Assembly (NCBI RefSeq): GCF_016616885.1
Contig: NZ_CP067102.1
Location: forward strand, 5,670,501-5,734,500
DNA length: 64,000 bases
Source of the DNA: Bradyrhizobium diazoefficiens
Lineage (GTDB): Bacteria; Pseudomonadota; Alphaproteobacteria; Rhizobiales; Xanthobacteraceae
Reading direction: 5' to 3'
The first letter of the stretch is position 1. Every line of letters starts with the position of its first letter. A program made the translations under genes and the position numbers. Shown in pieces: positions 11,401 through 19,141 of the stretch. The notes under the pieces are model-generated. The model did not search any database. It saw only the letters and a program-made list of their open reading frames with translations, and was not told the DNA's origin.

Positions 11401-14400
11401 GCGTGCATCGACCGATCCGGATCCCGGCGCGCCGATGACACCTGCCGCAATGTGCAGACGGTTGGTCACGGTCCAGTTCAGCGAACTGGAAATCGTGAGA
11501 TTTCCCCACTGCGGATCGCTATCAGCGTAGGTGTTGCCGGGCAGGTCGGTGAAGATGCGCGCGGCGCCGCCCACGGCCGCAGCCGCGTAGAGATAGACGT
11601 TGTCGAACGGCGCGAGCTGATCGGCCGAAACGTTGATCGTCGTCGGCGCGCTGATGACGCCGGCGGCGCCCTGCTGCAGGAATATGTTGCCGCCGCCGAG
11701 CAGGATGGTCCCGCCATTCGCGCGCGATTCGGCCTGCAACGAGCCATCGGCGGCGACATATCGGCCGCCGGCCGCGGCGAAGCTCCCGCCCCAGGAAAAT
11801 CCGCTGACGTCTGCGCTCACCGTGCCGGCGTCGCTCCAGGACCATTGCGACGTCGTCGCGCCGCGCGCGCCTGCCACCTGGATATTGCCGGCCGCGCCCG
11901 ACACGTCGACCACCGCACCGGCATCAGCGACAAGGTAGCTTGGCTGCGGAGTGCCGGCGGGTCCATAAGTGAAATAGAACTGGTCCTTGCTGGAATCACC
12001 TGTCGGGTCTTTGTAGGTGTAGATCGTGGTAATCGTTCCACCTTCCACCGCAAACGTGCCGCCGGCGATGTAGCTGCCGCTCGTCCTTGGACCGTTGACC
12101 GTGCCGAACAGGGACTTGGCGACGAATGTCCCGGACAAGTCGATCTTCGCGTCTGACGAAAGATGCGTCGCCAGTGAGTTGATGAAGACGGAGCCGCCAT
12201 GGTCGATGATCGTACCACGCAGCTCGACCGACTTCGCTGGGACGATCCAATCCGGAGTGCTTGGCTTTGGACTGGTAGATGTCGACCCGCTGCGATCTTT
12301 TGTGACCGCAGCCATCGTGATGCTCGCCTTGGGATCGGTGATGATCTTCGAACCCGTATCGAGCTTGATGTTGTCGGCCCTGAGCGTGAGATCGACCGGC
12401 TTGCGCCGGTCGTCCGCAAGCAGCGCCAGTTGCGGCGCGGCCTGCTGGCCGAGCTTGGTCCCGGTCGGTGTCGCGGTGTAGTCGGCGAGGCTCGCCAGGT
12501 TCTTCTGCTGAAGGGTCAGGCTGGTCCCGGCCGAGACGATGATTTGGGCGCCCGCGCCGGACCAGTCGTCGCTCACCGTCTCGATGATGTAGGAGCCGAA
12601 GCCGCCGCCCGTCAGCAACGAGACAGGCAGCGTCCTCGCTTCACCGCCGATGCGGATCGACGACGTCTCACCATCCTGAAGCGCGCCACCGATGCGGATG
12701 GTGTCGGCTGCGGCGAGCCTCAAGCTCCCGTTGGTCTCGAAGCCGTAGCCGCGCAGGGTGCCGTCGAGCGCGATGACAGCGGGCGTCGCTAGACCTGGCG
12801 TTGGATGATGCGGACCTTCTTGATCGGCCCACTCTTTGCCCCTGTACAGAGCGAGTGAAATGCTCCCTGCCTTGCCGGCCATGACACCAGTGGCCACTGT
12901 CTTAGCCTTGCCCTGCGGCGAAATGTAGCCGCCACTGGATACATTGAGCACGCTGCTTTTCGCCAGCAATATGCTTCCGGTCGTATCCAGATAATAGCCA
13001 CCAGTGGCACTGGCGCTATCCTTGGTAGTGGTGATCGAAATGGTGCCGCCGTTAATGAAGGCGGGACCGGCCGCATCAACACCAGCCGTGCGCCCGGTGT
13101 CATTGACAAACCGGCCGCTGACGTCGATCGTGCCCTCGACGAAGACATTCGCGGCAATCGGGTTGCCCGAAGGATCCTTGGGGTCCTTGGGCGCCTTGAA
13201 AAGCTTGGCAAAACTGCCGTTGATGGAAACTCGGTCGGTAACGAGGCTAACATTGCCTCCAGCCGCCGATACCGATCCGGCAATGTCAATCGCACCACCC
13301 GCCGTGACGGAAAGGCTGCCGCCGGCCGCGAGATTGAGCATGCTGCCATCCGACAACACAAAATCGTTCGCCGTCACCTTCAGCGAGCTGAGGCCGTAAC
13401 CCGACAGGATATCGGCCGACAAATTCGTCGTATAGGTGCTTTGCGTCGTGTAATTCGCCGATGCCGTCGCGCCGAGCTGCACGCTCGACGGCGTCGTCAG
13501 CTCGAGCGAGCCCTGCAACGGCAACTGCCCGCCGACGATCTGGCGCTCGCCGGCTGTCGAGCCGAAATACATCGTCCCGAGCAGCGCCGGATTGACGGTC
13601 ACGACGCTGACGCGTCCGGCGTCGTGCCCCTCGGAGAAGCCTGCAGAATAGATCTGGGTCGGCGTGGACCAGGTTTCCGTGACGTGCCAGTGCGCATGCT
13701 TGACCGTGAACTGGCCGGCGATCCCGAGATAGGTCATGTTCGGGTCGGCGTTGGTCATGCTGTAGATGCGGCCGTCGCTGCCGAGCAGGCGCGTCGTGTT
13801 CACCATGCCGGGCAGGAACTTCACGCTGCCGCCGGCGACATTCATGATCGAGCCGTCGGTCTTGACGCTGGCAGCACCATTGCTGGTGGAGAGGTCCGTG
13901 GCCAGCGACACGCTGCCGCCGACGGTCATCAGCTGGTAGATGCTGCGCGGAACCTTGGCGACATAGCCGCTGGCGTCCGCGAGCGGCGTTCCCACCCACG
14001 TGGTGCCGTCGCTGCGGGTGCCGGTGTTGCGGATGTCGATGTACATCGTCTGGCCGTACAGCGCGCCGTTGCGCTGCAAGGGCATGTCGGCGAACTCGGC
14101 GCGCGGCTGGAACGAGATGATGTTGTAGCTCGCCGGTAGCTCGACGTTCTGGAGCCCGGCGACGTCGATCGTTGCCCCCGGGGCGAGCAGGACGGACTGC
14201 GCGGCGTTCGAGTTGGGGAGGACGCCGGGTCCGTTGCCTCCGCTCGTGCCGACCCTGCCCTGCTGAAAGAGGCCTGGCACATCGCCCGTTGTCGGAAAGA
14301 GCTTCGCGTTGAGCGAGACCTGCGCCGATGGCGCCGAGATCAGCCCGCTCGATCCGACCGTGATGTTGGTTTGCGCCGACGCCTCGATATAAGCCGGCGT

Positions 14401-15942
14401 GAAGCTCTGCGTGCTCGGCAATCCCGCCGCGCCGTCGTCGACGGGCAGGCTCGAGATCACGCCGTTCATGGTGACGCTGGTCGCCGCGCGGAGCAGCACG
14501 AAGCTGTTGCGGTCGATGCTGGTGTCGGACGAGATCACGCCCTGGATCAGTTTTCCGGCGCTGTCGGTCAGAGCGTGACCGCTTGCATCCGTGGGATTGT
14601 CGATCGCAACGGTATCGCCGTTCATCACCACGATGCCGCGAGAGGCGTCGATCAGGCCGTCATGTTTGACCGCACCTGTGCCGGCCAGATAAGTGCCACC
14701 GGTCGCGCTTGGATAGCCGAAAGGCGCTTGCGGATCGTCCGGGTTGTACGCCGACGCAAACTGCGACAGCCTGAATTCGCGGCCGCGGAATTTGATGGTA
14801 TTTCCCTTGTCATCCTTGCCCAGCACGCTGTCCGGCAGCGCCGAATAGCCGTTCGGAACGACATCGATCGTTCGTGCCGCGACCATCGCGACCTCGCCAC
14901 CCTGGGCCGTGATGGATCCGGAATTGTAGACGTTGGCGCCGAACAGATAGACCGAGCCGGGCGAGCCAAGCGAAACCTGGTCGGAGAGGATATTGCCGGT
15001 GATGGACGCGCCGCGCTCCACCTTGATGTCGCCGGCAATCAGGTTGGTCGCCGCGCCGCCGTCCTTGTCGTAGATCGAGAACGAATTGAGATCGGCAATG
15101 CCGTTATTGAGGAAAAACTGGTCGCGCGCCGCCAGATCGCTGCCGAGCTTGCCGACGTCGAGGCTGGACGCGATCAGCGTGTGTACGTTGACCTGCGAGC
15201 CGACGCCGAAGATGATGCCGTTGCGGTTGATCAGGTAGACGCCGCCCATGGCATTGATCTGGCCAAGAATGCGGCTCGGCGAGGCGCTGGGATCCTGCAC
15301 CCGGTTCAGCGCGATCCAGTCCGATGCGGACTGCCTGAAATTGACGGTGGTGTTGGCGCCGACGTTGAACGTGTCCCAGTAAAGAATGCTCTTCTTCTGG
15401 GTCTGCTGGATATCGACCGAGACCTTCGAGCCGCTCGTCGTCTGCTTCGGCAAGTTCGCGCCAAGCCATTTGGAGGCATCGGCCTTGATGCCCGCCAAGG
15501 GATCGCCCGCGGTGCCGCCGAACGGCATCAACCCGCCCGGGGTCAATCCATTCGGGACGGACGACGCCGCGGCCTGGGCGGCGGCGGCAGCATCCGACTG
15601 GAGCTTGCGCGCGGCGGCAAGCGCCGCGGCCGCGCGGGCAAGCGATGTCTCAGCCTGGGTCGCTGCGCCGGCAGCCTGCTGCGCGGCCAGGATCGCCGCC
15701 TGCTGCGCGGCCATCGTCGGTGCCACTGCGTTGCCGCCGGGCGTGAGGTTGCGCGCATGGCCGAAGCCACCCGCGACCGACAGCGCCAGCAGGCTGACGC
15801 CGCAAAGCAGCGTCCGATCAAAGGCGCGCCGCATCCCGAGGGGAGAAACAGGGCTATCGCGATGGGGCACGCTGCGGCACTTTCTGATTGCAAGTTCCAG
15901 TCGAGCGCGCGCCGCTGACGCAGGCGCATTCGCGCCTCGCAT
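2434..15942 (-). CDS. Giant filamentous-haemagglutinin-type exoprotein (TpsA-like)
   Basis: A 4,502-residue predicted surface or secreted adhesin. Near the N-terminus MRRAFDRTLLCGVSLLALSV looks like the signal core; starts at 15942 or 15834 are both possible and neither has a strong ribosome site. An Ala/Gln-rich, probably helical stretch follows (about residues 75-128). Next is a TPS/haemagglutination-activity domain (about 155-300) with VNFRQSASDWIALNRV and the NRNGI motif near residue 239. Thousands of residues of Gly/Ser/Thr/Val-rich beta-helix-like repeat follow. The C-terminal part (LGGGAINTFTDESVLV... and DQDDYQSIDLGGF) resembles the DUF3739 filamentous-haemagglutinin module, and the tail is acidic and Lys-rich. 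Members of this group normally need a TpsB (FhaC-like) outer-membrane transporter; none is present here. The frame is uninterrupted over 13.5 kb, which indicates active selection. Confidence 0.93.
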   Translation of the reverse strand: MRGANAPASAARARLELAIRKCRSVPHRDSPVSPLGMRRAFDRTLLCGVSLLALSVAGGFGHARNLTPGGNAVAPTMAAQQAAILAAQQAAGAATQAETSLARAAAALAAARKLQSDAAAAAQAAASSVPNGLTPGGLMPFGGTAGDPLAGIKADASKWLGANLPKQTTSGSKVSVDIQQTQKKSILYWDTFNVGANTTVNFRQSASDWIALNRVQDPSASPSRILGQINAMGGVYLINRNGIIFGVGSQVNVHTLIASSLDVGKLGSDLAARDQFFLNNGIADLNSFSIYDKDGGAATNLIAGDIKVERGASITGNILSDQVSLGSPGSVYLFGANVYNSGSITAQGGEVAMVAARTIDVVPNGYSALPDSVLGKDDKGNTIKFRGREFRLSQFASAYNPDDPQAPFGYPSATGGTYLAGTGAVKHDGLIDASRGIVVMNGDTVAIDNPTDASGHALTDSAGKLIQGVISSDTSIDRNSFVLLRAATSVTMNGVISSLPVDDGAAGLPSTQSFTPAYIEASAQTNITVGSSGLISAPSAQVSLNAKLFPTTGDVPGLFQQGRVGTSGGNGPGVLPNSNAAQSVLLAPGATIDVAGLQNVELPASYNIISFQPRAEFADMPLQRNGALYGQTMYIDIRNTGTRSDGTTWVGTPLADASGYVAKVPRSIYQLMTVGGSVSLATDLSTSNGAASVKTDGSIMNVAGGSVKFLPGMVNTTRLLGSDGRIYSMTNADPNMTYLGIAGQFTVKHAHWHVTETWSTPTQIYSAGFSEGHDAGRVSVVTVNPALLGTMYFGSTAGERQIVGGQLPLQGSLELTTPSSVQLGATASANYTTQSTYTTNLSADILSGYGLSSLKVTANDFVLSDGSMLNLAAGGSLSVTAGGAIDIAGSVSAAGGNVSLVTDRVSINGSFAKLFKAPKDPKDPSGNPIAANVFVEGTIDVSGRFVNDTGRTAGVDAAGPAFINGGTISITTTKDSASATGGYYLDTTGSILLAKSSVLNVSSGGYISPQGKAKTVATGVMAGKAGSISLALYRGKEWADQEGPHHPTPGLATPAVIALDGTLRGYGFETNGSLRLAAADTIRIGGALQDGETSSIRIGGEARTLPVSLLTGGGFGSYIIETVSDDWSGAGAQIIVSAGTSLTLQQKNLASLADYTATPTGTKLGQQAAPQLALLADDRRKPVDLTLRADNIKLDTGSKIITDPKASITMAAVTKDRSGSTSTSPKPSTPDWIVPAKSVELRGTIIDHGGSVFINSLATHLSSDAKIDLSGTFVAKSLFGTVNGPRTSGSYIAGGTFAVEGGTITTIYTYKDPTGDSSKDQFYFTYGPAGTPQPSYLVADAGAVVDVSGAAGNIQVAGARGATTSQWSWSDAGTVSADVSGFSWGGSFAAAGGRYVAADGSLQAESRANGGTILLGGGNIFLQQGAAGVISAPTTINVSADQLAPFDNVYLYAAAAVGGAARIFTDLPGNTYADSDPQWGNLTISSSLNWTVTNRLHIAAGVIGAPGSGSVDARIAAPYVVLTGSGKERVAGTSTLTVNAQTIDLESGRPSNFKPGDALPGLDFSGFSQVNLIASGDLRLGTLKVVNGLETDPSQTIPTEQSSFTGRLISTGNLLLSAQRIYPVSAVNFTIETPGNVKFAAPANSYTGIPLSAGGGITVIANTIDQAGNLFAPLGKIALGNTDSAVSSIITQSVVLEAGSLTSVSLADTTVPYGATSDGTNWYYNANLNPLAQPPSKGLILAGSNVTRADGSTIDLRGGGDIQAMEWIAGKGGSRDSLTTTPSGQTVYALLPSQIDPIAAYDIHFATARSADAGKTVTAGDTIPLAGTQITIDGGNGIPAGTYMLYPAHYATLPGAMRVVVYSSDNTGKNIATGTKLPDGTVLMTGHYTQSTAPGKQSCGQTVFAVQTSSVWQQYSEYSFNGANTYYAQLAAKNNVTAPRLPMDAGRLSVSALQSIVLNGMALTQPGRDGSGNTGRGSELDISAPKLAVLGHAEYVNNDIPSGYVGLDVAQLNGFESILIGGSRSDITSGTLIAPTASNVVVDTRGETFSAPEILLVAQQVGQWQEVKQTVTVGSQSVLLDLPVYVPEAGSGTVTINSGSIIKTTGVVHAKLGRHYVVASDGQAPVTAQSLAAALGGTLSGTEIVDAVLAKLLDPNSPARLALSYYANGGAQQPGRGALFVASNDPTLQVTGPTATGVSAPTLTIKFKDVATASATLPAGPVTGSLTLAGGDTSNSGKVAIADGVKISTNTLTLQATASNNAIALNTTDLHANLVNLIAPSIGVGAATAVAGKSLVLPANSTQFADVQTLALRVLSGPVTVYGDFNSGARSLSLDATGIALGSEVLNPGTSLNLRAGTVLAFSSSATVQFSVGVTVTSAAGVATSYAANTQITLDPNSKVSVASAGTMTVAGSGGATLTRDGLISASNNITLKNTGASPSFSAPAANGNSLELAAKEIDLGSGRVNGNVVNGNFTIAGFSRVKWSADDSVVVKGPGTMTLGANGDKTDLTVSTPRILVAGATAGTPQGFALTASGDISIVDPVTRGSAAAGPIDSDETGGILTVTASNIAVGSTIQAQAGTITLGAIAGNVTLNSGAYLSARGYKKTLVDVDTYLSGGKVVLYADIGVNATGGGQVITDASSTVDVATTSGGQGYGGTIEVDALRGGATLAGRLLGTGGPGLGGRFKLDTNGAADLTALADILLAGGLTGAIDIHTRTGNLELAAGHTLKANAISLTADDPTWVHIFAEKQLGQVKIRGRIDATGYSGSTLDGTGQAGGKVALYGANSVFLASSGMIDASTTHTDERGGDVTIGIGWDAKSKIWLQQGTQINVSGGTKGGLSGGTVTFRAPLDGNNDVKIAMVSNVANPSGTHGSKFYADGDKTFDELPVIDATNNVNGRSKLSIVGARSVAVNGFIAFDTTAGNHGIDGSSLGWFGTIDPAGWYKGVDTNGNLIPATDGTWTNVTGFQLDKTISGGTALPSVPTSVAVKNSAGIQIATINVSGGIDTFLPNTTTLSQYFGQSDIPITFPPPATPGGRTAQGRVSFSASGDATVTITDAGTGYLTRVTSVQIGNVADVPAATGLFGRVLSTVKIVSASLSLVPGSTGYDGTSLSVSLGVSGNNGQATATFTKVSNLSGSTTLVNGSLQFVPTTNDYIPLTSSGVYATFDPANQGKPGVASFTGGAGTGNAFFGDTVSQITKGTWSHNGQSYGFTNLFTRLAPLVNSLGADVVHVQPGVDLVNSRGDITVSSNWNLAAGVVDRGKPSPTIFNPASDYIDFTYRLATPWGGLDAGVLSLRAAGNINVNASISDGFFQFANYLDPIYAGKVNDYFASNSSLRAIDFNSIYLNDPTSDTLLIAPYKAGDSGNGISPTSQDLASADLFPHKLLVCTIDCSQANIKAVTAPSSWSYSLTAGADVSSANPTARVPLANDKGDVIVDKHATYDQKVVGSTTPVPVNIPTMIRTGTGSITVAAARDVVLKDTAAPGVIYAAGVNTETYANPYSPSLAVNDAIGFFEPRLMAYGNAAATAAASELYYGPPTAAAFPEKGGDVVIDAQRDVVGSTKVIAIKDENGNTVLKKVPQYYQPWLLSNSGVTPSAGASILGAGVFAPVGTQIASQTAWWMQYGSFQQGFLSAGGNVSVLAGHNMIDVSVSAPTTGRVTGGLSANSTPVTHLYGSGNMVVRAGGDIRGGSFYEGSGHASIVAGGDIGQNEYVYRYAKSTLKLPNLPLLAVDTGQITMTANGSIAMAGVVNPAALHAQQPSKANPLEPKPEPKTPLYFDAYGPDSKVRLVAQSGDVTINIAPTAIAIIPTNALAVQAAPATYPASFEAVALQGNLITTGISNILNQNLNQHASGTVPAPGIVLSPSEHGTFNLLAQGSIDLTFGYPQTSTPQLISRPLISAGPSLIDAAFDPFRPNSGNDEASSRAILAHENDVADGLDTTARIYAATGDIKATGSYGKRTPSSSENVYQRIEINRPTSIYAGRDIVDLNVIVQNIHTSDVSTIVAGRNITYTGFSNGGGLQVAGPGFLVVQAGGDIGPFLPAAFDNATQAPVQEGIVSVGNSSPTPVGNIYISESTGGGSVGIYNQSLLGPANNPRRNAALTDAAGTKQGADIITMFGVKFGVDYAAVAASYIDPANASSVKHNYVSDLRSFLSRIGKPASDSDSDASVFAALQALPTDLQHVFIDQVFFAELKAVGIDQKGGTSSDTQRGYRMIETMFPASLGYTANVLGSGSNGASQLVKTGDMNLLHATVQTQLGGDISMFGPGGNIIVGSLAAEPNSALKLRDIGILTLGGGAINTFTDESVLVNSSRVLTTQGGDILMWSSNGNLDAGRGSKTTLSAPALQVLYDQDDYQSIDLGGFVTGAGIGTLQASSKAAASQLYLLAPRGTIDFGTAGVRASGSAVFVAPVIANASNFQVQGSTTGIPTVSVPNIGALTAGSNTAGAAAKTAETPTATGARRQGSIWIVEVIGYGGGDGQDDQADDKKESDTTSSGNGKQ

Positions 15943-16168
15943 TTACTTTTCGTTTACTAACATTCATATGTCAGATTTGTAGCATTGACGCACTATGTGC
16001 ATCTGCGACACCGCGTTGCGCCGGCCAAGACGCGGCAAAATCGCTGCAATTTCAGCAGGAAAGCGCGCGATTAATTATGTTATTGTTTGTTATCAACGCG
16101 ATATCGCGTCGATGCAAGCTATGGCGGCCGGCCAGAATGGCCCTAAAGCTTGATGAGATTGGGCTGCC
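15943..16168. promoter_or_regulatory. AT-rich leader region of the giant exoprotein gene with a perfect palindrome
   Basis: These 226 bases separate the GspC/N-like gene from the giant exoprotein gene, both on the minus strand. The segment is much richer in A and T than its surroundings (for example around 16065-16095). It contains a perfect 14-base palindrome, ACGCGATATCGCGT, at 16096-16109, a candidate operator. No T-run follows it, so it does not look like a terminator. Confidence 0.45.
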
Positions 16169-16963
16169 CTAGCGCTGGCCCTGGTTGGCAAACGGGCTAA
16201 GCAGACCCGGCGGCAGCTTGAAATTCGCCGGCTGCGCGCTCTTGTTGATCGTCAGGCTCTTGCTGGCGCCAGGGTGGACGTCGGAAGCCGGGGTCAGCCC
16301 ACCTCGCGGAGGCGGGACCGGCATGGCGACCGGAACGGGCGGCGGCCCTGCAAGCACCGGTCCGCCCGGCGTCGCGCCGGCCTTCATGTCGGGCGACGGG
16401 ATGTCCAGCACGGTAATATCGAGCCCTCTTGCGAACTCCACCTGGCGCCGCTCGACCGCCCGAAGGGTCCATCCTTTGTGGTTTTCGCCTGCTTTCAGCC
16501 GGACCACGGACTTGCTGGCGGAATCAATGAACAAGCCGATCTTTTCGCTGCCGACGATGGTGCCGAGCAGAGAGAGCTGCGGCTTCTCGGGTTCGGCCGG
16601 CGGCGGCGGAGCTGCCTGCACGGGCGCCGACACGACGACGGGTGCGGGCGCCGGCGGCCGTCGCGTGGGCGCAAACAGCGGCCGCTCGCGGCTGGCCGTC
16701 AAACGCCCGAGCGGGATAGCCCACAGCGGGTTGTCGCTGAGCGCGCGTTGTGCGGTCGGAGGTTCTGGCGGCCGTTCGACAGTCGCGGGCGCCGGTGCGA
16801 CGGCGGGATCCGGAGCCGGGCTGGCGGGCTTCGTGGCAAACAGATCATCGCGTGACTCGGCAGCGGGAGAATCCATCGAACCTGGCGCGCTGACGGCGAA
16901 CGCCCGGACGCTCCCCCCGGCAAGGACGCCAGCGAGCAAAGCAATGAATAGGCGCATCGACAT
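16169..16963 (-). CDS. GspC/GspN-like type II secretion system protein
   Basis: A 264-residue exported protein. The start MSMRLFIALLAGVLAGG is a hydrophobic signal or anchor. A Pro/Ala-rich linker follows, then NPLWAIPLGRLTASRERPLF, a segment typical of T2SS GspN/GspC-like proteins of rhizobia, a second proline-rich linker, and a small beta domain (LSLLGTIVGSEKIGLFIDSA... through the GENHKGWTLRAVERRQVEF segment) like the homology region of GspC or PilP. The tail is Pro/Gly-rich. In the T2SS this part links the inner-membrane platform to the secretin. It is about 26 kb from the main gsp cluster, with the exoprotein and PstS genes around it. The ATG at 16963 was chosen over an upstream TTG because it places the signal at the N-terminus. 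Family membership is inferred from motif resemblance. Confidence 0.65.
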   Translation of the reverse strand: MSMRLFIALLAGVLAGGSVRAFAVSAPGSMDSPAAESRDDLFATKPASPAPDPAVAPAPATVERPPEPPTAQRALSDNPLWAIPLGRLTASRERPLFAPTRRPPAPAPVVVSAPVQAAPPPPAEPEKPQLSLLGTIVGSEKIGLFIDSASKSVVRLKAGENHKGWTLRAVERRQVEFARGLDITVLDIPSPDMKAGATPGGPVLAGPPPVPVAMPVPPPRGGLTPASDVHPGASKSLTINKSAQPANFKLPPGLLSPFANQGQR

Positions 16964-17162
16964 GGCACTGACCGTCCCTGATCGGACCCGAGCGATAACC
17001 GTCATGAATATCAATCATGTGACAATTTGCGAACAGGGAACCGATGCGCCAGGCCGGTCCGCCAGATCGCAGGGCATGGGAGATTAATGCGCGCGCGCCC
17101 TATCATCCGTCGCCATCACATCTACTGGCGGCACGATGTTGGATCAAAGCCGGGCGCGCTTC

Positions 17163-17190
17163 AAAAAAAACACCCGGCGCGAGCCGGGTG
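17163..17190 (-). terminator. Rho-independent terminator after the PstS-like pseudogene
   Basis: On the minus strand: an 8-bp perfect stem CACCCGGC/GCCGGGTG (17171-17178 with 17183-17190), a 4-base loop, then a run of eight T. It is nearly identical to the terminator of the second copy, so it was duplicated with the gene. Confidence 0.88.
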
Positions 17191-17233
17191 CAAAGTGTTG
17201 TCGATCATCGATCAGGTTGAGACCTGACAGCGA

Positions 17234-18788
17234 TCAGTAAGCGCCGACCTTGCCGGAGCAGCTGCTGCCGTTCAGGCCGTTGGCCGGGTCGTTGAGGAGC
17301 GTGTAGATTTCGCCCTGCCAGACCGCCGGAACCTGAGCGAAGCCGTTGTCGTTCATGATCGCTTGCGACCCGCTGCCGTAGACGTAGTCGAGGAAACCTT
17401 TGAACCAGATGAACGCGTTGTTGCCGTTCGCATGCGTCTTGTAGCACTGGTACATTTCGATCCACGAGAAGCCGGAGATCGGGTACGAACCGGCAACCAC
17501 CGGGTTCGGATTGACACCGTGCAAGCTCCAGGTCAGCGGGTTCGGACGGCTGGTGCTGTCGAACTGCGGAATGACCGTCGACATCGCCTTCTGGGCACCC
17601 TGGAAGGTCGGCGGCTGGAACTTGCCGGTTGCAGCGATGATATCCCACTGGGACTGGAGATTGGCAGTACTACCGCCGTGACGGCTCCCAGAAGTCCAAG
17701 GAGGCGTAGCCGATCGCACCGTTTGTGTAGGCGACGAATGAGACTAGAGCGCTGCTGCCACTCGTACCGACTTCATAGCCATCGACGGCGAAGGAATTAC
17801 CGGCGAAGTGGCCCCCTCCCGGGTTAGCAACGGTGTTGCCGCATTGGTCGGTCGGGAACTGATCCGGCCAGTTGACTACGTTCGCACCGCGCGCGACAAG
17901 CGGGGTGGTGCAGGCCTGCGAACGATCGGTCCAGGGGAACGCGTACGACACGACGGTCGCATCGCTTTCGTTGTTCGGCCCGAACTCGTAGCGGCACTGT
18001 TCAACCAGCGCATTGGAGAGCAGGAAGGTGGTTCCGCTGCCGTCCCGACGATGCACGAAGGTGATGTTGCCGGTGCCAAGCGTGCCACCGTTGAGCGTGG
18101 TCAGGATCGCGTTGTTCCACTTGGTGATGTGGCCCGAGGCGATGCCGCACATCGCGTTACGCGACAGGTTGAGGCCGCTGCTGCCACTGGGCGGAGTCGC
18201 CGGCAGGACGTTCAGAGTGGCGCCAGCGCCGTCCTTGCCGTTCAATCCAAACGCAACGGCGCCGATGACCGCGGGAATCTGAATGAGATTGCCGAACTTC
18301 GACTGCGGGCTGGAGGCGCCGCCCGTGTTCCAGGCGGTCATGTCGGCCGCGTTGACGACGTCGTCGCTGCCGATGAACTGCACGCCATCATAGTCGGAGA
18401 TGTTGTTGATGCCGAAGTTGCTGCTGGTGTAGGCGGGAGCGGACTGGGCCGGGACAGTCAACCCGGCTGACGGCGTTCCGATCTTAGTCTTGTCGTTGGT
18501 GCGCAGCACGGTCTTGCCGTTGCCCGAACCCGTCGCTGCATAAAGAATCGCGCCGCCGATGCCGCTGGTGTTGAAGCCACCGCAGCTCGCGGCCTTGGCC
18601 ATCGGACCCGGCTTGCCGGGGCTGCCCTGGGCCTGAGTATAGATGCAGTCCATCAACTGCCGATAGACGATCTGCACAGACGTCGAGCCGGCACCAAACG
18701 CAACCGACTGCGCCTGCACGCCTCCAGAAGCGACGCTCACCGACGCAAACGCAGCCGAGCCCATCAGTAGAGCCTTCATTTTTGGCAT
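17234..18788 (-). pseudogene. PstS-like phosphate-binding protein, frameshifted copy
   Basis: A near-duplicate of the intact PstS-like gene immediately upstream on the same strand. The first part (18788 down to about 17690) encodes a signal peptide and most of the protein and then reads DFWEPSRR and stops at 17670. The remainder (TANLQSQWDI... to KVGAY) continues in another frame to a stop at 17234. Aligned with the intact copy, this gene lacks a net 8 bases near 17667-17690, which explains the shift. It has also changed the N-terminal binding motif from GAGATFP to GAGSTSV, and carries an extra segment where the intact copy reads TSPGTFANASG. The rest remains highly similar, so the damage is recent or a sequencing error. 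An intact product would be a soluble periplasmic or secreted phosphate-binding protein. Confidence 0.8.
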
Positions 18789-19141
18789 ATCAAAGTTTCC
18801 CCTGTTCTTACGGATAGACCGCAGCAGCCGAAGCGAGCAGATGTCGGCGATGATACGCTGATGTTATGTTATATATATTACAGGGAGAATGATACCGTAA
18901 TTGCTCGCGACGCGCGTGTGAAGCGAATGTCATGCATTGAGGTCTGATCCGAGCCGTCAATGTCGTCCGTATATAACAGGCCCGACATAAAAACATTGCA
19001 GCGCGCAGCTCTCCGGCAGGCGACCTCGTTTGTCGCATCGAGAGAAAATCAAACAAAGCTGGCTCTGCAAGAAAAATGCACCCGGCGCGAGCCGGGTGCA
19101 AAGTGTTGTCGATCATCGATCAGGTTAAGACCTGACAGCGA
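18789..19141. promoter_or_regulatory. Promoter region of the PstS-like pseudogene, AT-rich
   Basis: A 353-base spacer between the two PstS-like genes. It contains the terminator of the upstream copy (19072-19100) and an AT-rich block at 18861-18900, including TTATGTTATATATATTAC and the word GAATGATA (18887-18894), about 100 bases before the start codon. A GGGGA ribosome site precedes the ATG at 18788. I found no convincing pair of Pho-box repeats. No gene is evident. Confidence 0.5.
19072..19100 (-). terminator. Rho-independent terminator of the intact PstS-like gene
   Basis: On the minus strand: a 10-bp perfect stem TGCACCCGGC/GCCGGGTGCA (19077-19086 with 19091-19100), loop of four, then five T. 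It lies about 40 bases after the stop codon. Confidence 0.85.
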
